This document shows positions 57,901 to 64,000 of a stretch of DNA of 64,000 nucleotides, one piece after another. The first letter of the stretch is position 1; each line of letters starts with the position of its first letter. The stretch spans positions 13,662 to 77,661 of the forward strand of contig CAJTVH010000006.1 in NCBI GenBank assembly GCA_910579745.1. The letters run 5' to 3'. The translations under genes were made by a program, and so were the position numbers. Under the pieces are notes generated by a model, which saw only the letters and a program-made list of their open reading frames with translations, was not told where the DNA came from and ran no database searches. This DNA is from an uncultured Clostridia bacterium (GTDB taxonomy: Bacteria > Bacillota > Clostridia > Lachnospirales > CAG-274).

Positions 57901-59190
57901 ATGGCAAAAAGAGAATGGAAATTTGAAACAAAACAATTACATATAGGTCAAGAAAAGGCAGACGCTGTTACGGACGCTAGGGCGGTGCCTATTTACGCGT
58001 CGTCATCATATGTTTTTCATAACTCTAAACACGCCGCCGACCGCTTTGGGTTAAAAGACCACGGAAATATTTACGGAAGGCTCACTAATCCAACCCAAGA
58101 AATATTTGAGGAAAGAATGGCCGCTCTTGAGGGAGGTGTAGCGGCGCTGGCGACAGCCTCGGGCGCCGCGGCTGTTACTTATACTATTCAGGCTCTGGCT
58201 CAGGGAGGAGGGCATATTGTCGCATCAAAAACAATTTACGGAGGTACGTATAACCTGCTTGAGCACACTCTTCCCGCTTACGGAATTACGACGACTTTTG
58301 TCAATCCTGAGGAGGAGGGGGCTTTTGCCGCGGCTATTAAAGAAAACACAAAAGCGATTTTTATAGAAACTTTAGGAAATCCTAATTCTAATATTATTGA
58401 TATAGAAAAGGTTTCCAAAATCGCTCATGATAATAAAATACCTCTTGTTATTGATTCCACTTTCGCTACTCCTTATCTCGTAAGACCTATTGAGTATGGA
58501 GCGGATATTGTTATTCACAGTGCCACAAAATTTATCGGCGGGCATGGTACGGCCATAGGCGGAGTAATTATTGACAGCGGAAAGTTTGACTGGGAGGCTT
58601 CAGGAAAGTTTCCGGTTTTTGTCAATCCTAACTCATCTTATCATGGAGTAAGTTTTGTTAAGGCTGTAGGGGCTGCCGCTTTTGTTACTTATATAAGAGC
58701 TATTTTGCTTCGTGATACAGGTGCTACTTTATCTCCGTTCCACGCATTTTTGTTTTTACAGGGGCTTGAAACGCTTTCGCTGAGGGTTGAGAGGCATGTC
58801 TCAAACGCTCTTAAAGTTGTTGATTATCTTAACAAGCATCCTAAAGTTGAGGCGGTTCACCACCCATCTCTTGAAAGCGACCCAAGCAATACTCTTTATA
58901 AAAAATATTTTCCAAGGGGCGGAGGGTCTATTTTTACTTTTGAGATTAAAGGCGGGGAAAAAGAGGCGCATAAATTTATTGATAACCTTGAGATATTTTC
59001 TCTTCTCGCCAATGTGGCGGACGCTAAATCTCTTGTTATTCATCCCGCTACGACGACTCATTCCCAGTGTAATGAGCGGGAGCTTAAAGAACAGGGAATT
59101 AAACCAAATACAATAAGACTTTCTATTGGCATTGAAAATATTGATGATTTAATCATAGCTTTGCACGACGCTTTTGAGGCTGTGAGATAA
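57901..59190 (+). CDS. metY: O-acetylhomoserine sulfhydrylase
   Basis: MetY makes homocysteine from O-acetylhomoserine and sulfide with pyridoxal phosphate. The 429-aa protein is of the Cys/Met-metabolism PLP family, with KFETKQLHIGQE at the start, YGRLTNPTQEIFEERMAALE, and the PLP lysine in HSATKFIGGHGTAIGG. The length of about 430, rather than the 380-400 of MetB/MetC, favours MetY. I start at ATG 57901; TTG at 57892 overlaps the ribosome binding site. cysK follows 164 bases downstream. Confidence 0.95.
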   Translation: MAKREWKFETKQLHIGQEKADAVTDARAVPIYASSSYVFHNSKHAADRFGLKDHGNIYGRLTNPTQEIFEERMAALEGGVAALATASGAAAVTYTIQALAQGGGHIVASKTIYGGTYNLLEHTLPAYGITTTFVNPEEEGAFAAAIKENTKAIFIETLGNPNSNIIDIEKVSKIAHDNKIPLVIDSTFATPYLVRPIEYGADIVIHSATKFIGGHGTAIGGVIIDSGKFDWEASGKFPVFVNPNSSYHGVSFVKAVGAAAFVTYIRAILLRDTGATLSPFHAFLFLQGLETLSLRVERHVSNALKVVDYLNKHPKVEAVHHPSLESDPSNTLYKKYFPRGGGSIFTFEIKGGEKEAHKFIDNLEIFSLLANVADAKSLVIHPATTTHSQCNERELKEQGIKPNTIRLSIGIENIDDLIIALHDAFEAVR

Positions 59191-59354
59191 TGACTTTAAA
59201 TTAGTGTATGGCACTTGGGACAGTAGAACCATTAATTTGAGTTTTGGCGGTTATTGAGTAAAATAATAGTATTAAATAATTCAATTTAATGAGGATAACT
59301 TTAAAACATTGGCGTTATTATTAGAAATCGTATATGAAAGAAGGGTTTTTATTT

Positions 59355-60284
59355 ATGTCCAGAATATATAAAAAAATAACCGACCTCATTGGTGGAACGC
59401 CTTTATTGGAGCTTTCTAACTATGAAAGGGAAAATAAGCTTAAAGCGACAATTTTAGCTAAACTTGAGTATTTTAATCCGGCGGGTTCTGTAAAGGACAG
59501 AATCGCTAAAGCTATGATTGACGACGCCGAGGAAAAAGGTTTGCTTAAAAAAAATTCGGTTATTATCGAACCTACTTCCGGAAATACGGGGATTGGGCTC
59601 GCTTCTGTTGCCGCGTCGAGAAAATATAGAATTATTTTAACTATGCCGGAAACGATGAGTACTGAAAGACGAAATATATTAAAAGCGTATGGCGCGGAGC
59701 TTGTTTTGACGGAAGGGGCGAAAGGTATGAAAGGGGCTATTGAGAAAGCTGAGGAACTTTCTAAAGAAATTCCTGACAGTTTTATTCCGAGCCAGTTTAC
59801 AAATCCAGCTAACCCCGCTTATCATAAAGCTGTTACAGGACCTGAGATATGGAATGACACAGACGGGAAAGTAGATATATTTATCGCCGGAGTGGGTACG
59901 GGAGGAACCGTCAGCGGGGTAGGAGAATATCTCAAATCCCAAAATCCAGATATTAAAATTATTGCCGTTGAGCCGTCTAATTCACCTGTTTTGTCAGAAG
60001 GAAAAGCGGGAGCTCATAAAATTCAGGGTATTGGGGCGGGCTTTGTTCCGGAAACATTAAATACGAAAGTTTATGATGAGATTATCAAAGTTGAGGACGA
60101 GGACGCTTTTGAGACGGGGCGAAAAATAGCTTTATTGGAAGGGGTTCTTGTCGGGATTTCATCCGGAGCGGCTGTATGGGCTGCCCATGAAATCGCGAAA
60201 AGACCGGAAAATAAGGGAAAGGTTATTGTGGCCTTGCTTCCTGATACAGGAGACAGATACCTTTCAACTTCTATGTTTTCATAG
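59355..60284 (+). CDS. cysK: Cysteine synthase (O-acetylserine sulfhydrylase)
   Basis: CysK makes cysteine from O-acetylserine and sulfide. The 309-aa PLP enzyme has IGGTPLLELSNY, the PLP lysine in NPAGSVKDRIA, the PTSGNTGIGLASVAA substrate loop, GTGGTVSGVGEYLK, and the C-terminal LLPDTGDRYLST. GAAAGAAGGG precedes ATG 59355, so an in-frame ATG at 59334 is unlikely to be used. With metY it gives both sulfide-assimilating steps. Confidence 0.96.
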   Translation: MSRIYKKITDLIGGTPLLELSNYERENKLKATILAKLEYFNPAGSVKDRIAKAMIDDAEEKGLLKKNSVIIEPTSGNTGIGLASVAASRKYRIILTMPETMSTERRNILKAYGAELVLTEGAKGMKGAIEKAEELSKEIPDSFIPSQFTNPANPAYHKAVTGPEIWNDTDGKVDIFIAGVGTGGTVSGVGEYLKSQNPDIKIIAVEPSNSPVLSEGKAGAHKIQGIGAGFVPETLNTKVYDEIIKVEDEDAFETGRKIALLEGVLVGISSGAAVWAAHEIAKRPENKGKVIVALLPDTGDRYLSTSMFS

Positions 60285-60285
60285 A

Positions 60286-60431
60286 TATAGTAAATAAGTT
60301 TGAGAAATGTAAAAACAGTTAAGTTTATAATTATTTTTTGGAGGCGGCATACTCCCTTGTCTATACCGAAAAGGTTGACGAGGAGAGAGGTGTTAGGCGT
60401 TTTGCTTATTTGTTTTTAAATTAATTATAAT
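60286..60431. mobile_element. Family C element
   Basis: It starts TATAGTAAATAAGTTTGAGA right after the cysK stop codon and ends TGTTTTTAAATTAATTATA. The core has TTTTTGGAGGCGGCATACTC, like other family C cores. It separates cysK from nadA. Confidence 0.6.
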
Positions 60432-60537
60432 ACTGTTTAGTTTGTCATAAGTAAAAAATAAATAATATTGAAAAACAAGGCGAAATTCAGCGATAACTGG
60501 GTTTTGTCTTGTTGAAGTTATTAGGAGAGTAAATATT

Positions 60538-61458
60538 ATGATGCTGAAAGATATTCAAAAGGAAATTTTAAAATTGAAAGAGGAAAAGGACATTTGTATA
60601 TTAGCCCATAGCTATCAGGCGAGAGAGATTGTTGAGATAGCTGATTTTTCAGGGGATTCTTATGCTTTAAGTGTGAAAGCGTCTGAGGTTTCAAATAAAA
60701 ACGTTATTATGTGCGGTGTTAGATTTATGGCGGAAACCGTTAAAATTTTATCACCTCAAAAAAAAGTTTTCCTTGCTCATCCTGACGCCGGTTGTCTTAT
60801 GGCTGATGGAGCGGATAAAGAAAGTATCTCTAAAGTGAAGGAAAAATATAAGGATTATACGGTGGTAGCGTATATAAACACAACAGCCGACTTAAAAACC
60901 ATATGTGACGTATGTGTGACTTCATCCTCCGCTGTTCAGATTGTTAAAAATATTGATAATGACAATATTTTATTTATACCGGACTGTAATCTGGGAAATT
61001 ATGTGGCTAAGCGACTTCCGGACAAGAATATTAAGCTTATACAGGGAGGCTGTCCTGTTCACGCGGGAGTAGCTTTAAGTGACGTATATAAAGCGAGAGA
61101 AAAATATCCTAACGCCTCTTTACTTGTTCATCCGGAATGTGTTCCGGATGTTGTGGAGCTCGCTGATTTTGTCGGTTCAACCTCAGCTATTATGGATTAC
61201 GCGAAAAATTCTGATGAAAAGGAATTTATTATTGGTACGGAGTTAAGTATAGCGGAGCATCTCTCATATGAACTTCCCGATAAAAAATTTTATTATCTTT
61301 CCGCGGAGCTTATATGTAAAGATATGCGTCTTACGACTTTAATGGATGTGTATAATCTCGTTAAAGGAAAGGGCGGAGCCGAGATTAATCTTGATGAGGA
61401 TATTATAAGAGACGCGAGAAAGTGTATTGATGAGATGATAAGGCTTAATCATAAATAA
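60538..61458 (+). CDS. nadA: Quinolinate synthase A
   Basis: NadA condenses iminoaspartate and dihydroxyacetone phosphate to quinolinate for NAD synthesis, using a [4Fe-4S] cluster. The 306-aa enzyme is of the short, bacterial/archaeal type. It has LAHSYQAREIVEIADFSGDS, CGVRFMAETVKIL, SSSAVQI, NLGNYV, GGCPVHAGV and HPECVPDVVELAD, which supply substrate and cluster ligands. AGGAGAG precedes the ATG pair at 60538/60541. nadB and nadC, usually adjacent, are absent here. Confidence 0.95.
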   Translation: MMLKDIQKEILKLKEEKDICILAHSYQAREIVEIADFSGDSYALSVKASEVSNKNVIMCGVRFMAETVKILSPQKKVFLAHPDAGCLMADGADKESISKVKEKYKDYTVVAYINTTADLKTICDVCVTSSSAVQIVKNIDNDNILFIPDCNLGNYVAKRLPDKNIKLIQGGCPVHAGVALSDVYKAREKYPNASLLVHPECVPDVVELADFVGSTSAIMDYAKNSDEKEFIIGTELSIAEHLSYELPDKKFYYLSAELICKDMRLTTLMDVYNLVKGKGGAEINLDEDIIRDARKCIDEMIRLNHK

Positions 61459-62004
61459 CTTTTATGGTTTATATTACGACAATTCTGGTATAGATAAAAA
61501 CAAAAAATTATTTTGTATATTCGGCTATTGAAAATTACCGAATATATAGGGTTTTCTGTCGGGCACGCGCTTATAAAGCGTTTTTTGTTAAATTATGAAA
61601 AAACAATGAAAGAATAAAAAGGCGGATTTTAGTAAAAATTGATATGTCAGGAAATTGTCTTATTGTTTCTCGCTAAAAGTTTTATGAATTGTCATAAATC
61701 TGTAATTGTTGTAGGTTAAGGTATAGAGTGTTAAAAATCATTTTTAACGTTTTTAAATCATATACTGTTAATTGATTACAGCGATTTCTATATATTTTTA
61801 AGGAAATAAAGTTATTTCAATTAAAAGTTTATGAATTATTTCCTAATATATAAAATGGAATCTCTGTAATATGAAATATTTCTAAAAATTATATTTTTCC
61901 GAAACAGGAATTGTTTTGATTTTTGGACACGTGATATTTATTTAATTGAGTTTATCGAACAGGTTTGTTGTACAAACATTAATTTTTATGGAGGTTTTAT
62001 TTTT
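61459..62004. other. Repeat-rich gap upstream of the flavodoxin-like gene
   Basis: It contains a family B element at about 61609-61697 (AAACAATGAAAGAATAAAAA to TTATTGTTTCTCGC, then GAATTGTCATAA) and a family D right end at about 61945-61965 (GAGTTTATCGAACAGGT). No coding sequence is visible. GGAGG at 61991-61995 belongs to the next gene. Confidence 0.5.
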
Positions 62005-62625
62005 ATGAAAGTTTTGCTATTAAACGGAAGTCCACACAAAGAGGGATGTACTTACACAGCTTTATGTGAGGTTGGAAAAGTTTTAAAAGAAAACAATATT
62101 GAGACGGAAATTTTTCAAATAGGAACGAATCCGATAGCTGGGTGTATCGCTTGCGGGGCTTGTTTAAAAAACGGAAAATGTTTCAGGGATGACAAAGTAA
62201 ATGATTTTATTGAGAAAGCTAAAGAAGCGGATGGTTTTGTTTTTGGCTCCCCCGTTTATTACGCTGGCGCGGCGGGACAAATTTCTTCTTTCCTTGACAG
62301 GGCTTTTTATGGAAGAACTTCTATTTTCGCAGGTAAACCCGGGGCCGCCGTGGTAAGCTGCAGGAGAGGAGGGGCGTCAGCCGCTTTTGACCAGATTAAT
62401 AAATATTTTACTATCTCGAAAATGCCTGTCGTTTCTTCTCAATATTGGAACCAAGTGCACGGAAACAGTCCAGAGGAGGCAGTCAAAGACCTTGAGGGAA
62501 TGCAGACTATGAGAACACTGGGAAATTATATGGCGTGGATTTTAAAATGTATTGACGCGGGGAAAAAGGCGGGGATTGATAAACCAGCGGATGAGCCGCC
62601 TGTAAAGACTAATTTTATAAGATAG
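62005..62625 (+). CDS. Flavodoxin-like NAD(P)H-dependent FMN oxidoreductase
   Basis: This 206-aa protein of the NADPH-dependent FMN reductase / iron-sulfur flavoprotein group starts with the FMN phosphate loop LLNGSPHKEGCTYTA. It carries a cysteine motif, CIACGACLKNGKC (about 48-60), the SPVYYAG flavin loop and SCRRGGASAAFDQ. The cysteines suggest an iron-sulfur or redox centre as in Isf-type proteins. GGAGG precedes the ATG. It is monocistronic with a terminator behind it. The electron partner is unknown. Confidence 0.88.
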   Translation: MKVLLLNGSPHKEGCTYTALCEVGKVLKENNIETEIFQIGTNPIAGCIACGACLKNGKCFRDDKVNDFIEKAKEADGFVFGSPVYYAGAAGQISSFLDRAFYGRTSIFAGKPGAAVVSCRRGGASAAFDQINKYFTISKMPVVSSQYWNQVHGNSPEEAVKDLEGMQTMRTLGNYMAWILKCIDAGKKAGIDKPADEPPVKTNFIR

Positions 62626-62633
62626 TTTATTTT

Positions 62634-62671
62634 GACAATATGCCGATTTTTAATCGGTATATTGTTTTTTT
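62634..62671 (+). terminator. Rho-independent terminator
   Basis: ACAATATGCCGAT pairs with ATCGGTATATTGT and is followed by T7, 9 bases after the flavodoxin-like gene's stop. Confidence 0.85.
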
Positions 62672-62789
62672 ATGTATAATGATTGTTATTATAATTAATT
62701 CCTGTATTGCCATATTTACACGAATTTATACTTTTATTTTTATTTATTTTATGTTAAAATTAGAAAGTTGATAATCGGCGTGTGTCTGA

Positions 62790-62991
62790 TATAGTCAATA
62801 AACTTGAAAAGAAACAAAAGGAGGTGTGACAAAAATTATTTTTATGAGGCGGCGGAGGAAGAGCGTAGCCTATGCCGACCCGGCTTGGGCGTATAGGCGA
62901 ACGGAAATCGAAGCTTTGCGACTGGCCGTAGCATAGAGAAAAGGATTTTTAGCCGTGTTGAGCTTGTTTATTTTTAAGTTTGTTTACTATA
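62790..62991. mobile_element. Family C element
   Basis: The ends TATAGTCAATAAACTTGAAA and TTTTTAAGTTTGTTTACTATA are clean inverted repeats. The core, with GAGGCGGCGGAGGAAGAGCG, TAGCCTATGCCG and TATAGGCGAACGGAAATCGA, is clearly GC-richer than the flanks. It lies 73 bases upstream of the BMP lipoprotein gene. Confidence 0.8.
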
Positions 62992-63064
62992 ACTAAAATA
63001 TTGGGAAAAACCAATAAAAAGATAAGTTTTATAATTAATATTAAATATGTTTAGGAGGAAGAAT

Positions 63065-64000
63065 ATGAGAAAGTTTTTAAAAATCAGCAAATTAGTATCG
63101 TCGGTGTTGATATGTTCTCTGCTCATCACCGGATGCGGTCCGTTAAGCGACGCTGATGAGGTTGTTCTTGATTTAGACGGTACAATTTTTAGTGACATGA
63201 ACGCTCAGGAGGAAAATAAAGGGGAAGAGGAAAAAGACGAGCTCATTGTGGCGTTTATGTTTGACGGCCAGATAAATGACGGCGGATACTCACAGATGCA
63301 TGATCAGGGAAGGCAAAAAGTCGAGAAAATAGAGGGTGTGAAAACAATTTATAAAGAGGGTGTTCTTGACGATGAAAAGCAAGTTGAGGAAGTCTGCGAG
63401 GAATTTATAAAAAACGGCGCTAAAGTGATTTATGGAACAAGTTTTGGGCATATGGACGGTATGTATAACGAGGCGGAAAAACATAAAGACGTAACATTTA
63501 TTCACTGCAGCGGTTATAAAAAACTTGACAATATGAGTAACTTTTTTGGAAAGATTTATCAAATGCGTTATTTGACAGGCATAGCCGCTGGTTCTGTCAC
63601 AAAATCAAATAAAATAGGGTATGTGGCGGCTTTTCCCATTCCGGAAGTTATAAGAGGAATAAACGCTTTTACGTTGGGAGTTCAAAAGGTTAATCCTGAA
63701 GCCGTTGTTGAGGTTTTATGGACCTCAACATGGAACGACTATGAGCTGGAGAAAAGCACCGCCGAAAAATTAATTGATAACGGGGCGGACGTTATCGCCC
63801 AGCATCAGAATACGACAGGACCTCAAGCCGCGGCGAGGGAGCGTGATATTTATTCCGTTGGATATAACAGGGATATGTCTTATGAAAATGAAAAACAAAT
63901 TACGGCGGCTATATGGGACTGGGGAATATATTACACGGAATGCACCAAAAAAATTCTCGACGGAAAGTGGAAAACAGGTTCGGAATGGCTTGACGCTTCA
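63065..64000 (+). CDS. BMP family (PnrA-like) substrate-binding lipoprotein, 3' end outside window
   Basis: The first 312 codons are present, with no stop before the window edge. A lipoprotein signal ends in the lipobox LLITGC (Cys at residue 24). A BMP/PnrA domain begins near residue 58 with LIVAFMFDGQINDGGYSQMH, followed by GTSFGHMDGMYNEAEKH, NKIGYVAAFPIPEVIRGINA and HQNTTGPQAAARERD. Such proteins feed nucleosides or related ligands to ABC importers. AGGAGG precedes the ATG at 63065. The permease and ATPase genes, if any, would be to the right of the window. Confidence 0.9.
   Translation, partial: MRKFLKISKLVSSVLICSLLITGCGPLSDADEVVLDLDGTIFSDMNAQEENKGEEEKDELIVAFMFDGQINDGGYSQMHDQGRQKVEKIEGVKTIYKEGVLDDEKQVEEVCEEFIKNGAKVIYGTSFGHMDGMYNEAEKHKDVTFIHCSGYKKLDNMSNFFGKIYQMRYLTGIAAGSVTKSNKIGYVAAFPIPEVIRGINAFTLGVQKVNPEAVVEVLWTSTWNDYELEKSTAEKLIDNGADVIAQHQNTTGPQAAARERDIYSVGYNRDMSYENEKQITAAIWDWGIYYTECTKKILDGKWKTGSEWLDAS

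Overview
The window is AT-rich DNA from a spore-forming, low-GC Firmicute, most likely class Clostridia. The evidence is SpoIVA, three T-box leaders, strong GGAGG ribosome binding sites, Gram-positive partner-switching regulators, an archaeal-type AspRS next to gatCAB, and the gdpP-rplI-dnaB and rsmD-coaD gene orders. I cannot place it to genus. There is no rRNA, tRNA, CRISPR array or prophage that I can see. The window ends inside a BMP-family lipoprotein gene.

Layout. 0.3-10 kb: CPBP protease, HD-GYP protein, secreted LRR protein, ychF, a small HExxH protein, and an unrecognised two-gene unit whose second gene is frameshifted. 10-19 kb: two tandem bioY genes, a phospholipid unit (YbhN-like membrane protein, pssA, psd), a secreted SGNH esterase with SLH-like tail, and a nucleotide-sugar dehydrogenase. 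19-29 kb: DUF3795 protein, yhaM, a two-gene membrane-anchored Cas4-like nuclease, a 52-aa ORF and rlmD, then leuA and thrS, each behind a T-box. 29-36 kb: small ORFs, half-size TauE/SafE pair, chemotaxis receptor, XRE-SLOG pair and spoIVA. 36-47 kb: Asp23 protein, recG, rsmD, coaD, a coiled-coil protein, gdpP-rplI-dnaB, MazG-like protein and pheA. 47-56 kb: a STAS / two HATPase / PP2C partner-switching module, then T-box-aspS and gatCAB. 56-64 kb: ECF sigma/anti-sigma pair, metY, cysK, nadA, a flavodoxin-like protein and the BMP lipoprotein.

The most striking feature is the intergenic DNA. Almost every gap holds short, non-coding, inverted-repeat elements from at least six families, which I call A to F. 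Family A is 161 bp with ends GAGCGTATCTGAAAAC and a TA target duplication. Family B has ends like TATAGCGAACCAATAAAA. Family C has ends like TATAGTCAACAAACTTG with variable, GC-richer cores. Family D has ends like GACCTGTTTGATAACC. Family E has 50-bp imperfect ends and flanks the second bioY. Family F has ends like TTACGGCAATTT followed by ATTATTTTATTCAA. They look like MITEs: nested insertions fix the boundaries of family A, one related element appears to sit inside stem I of the thrS T-box, and a family C copy separates the leuA T-box from leuA. No transposase is present in the window.

Other points of interest are the Cas4-like nuclease whose motifs are divided between two overlapping membrane-protein genes, a partner-switching module with a degenerate kinase and a receiver lacking its phospho-acceptor Asp, a GdpP without membrane helices, and a bioY duplication in which only the first copy keeps a BirA operator.
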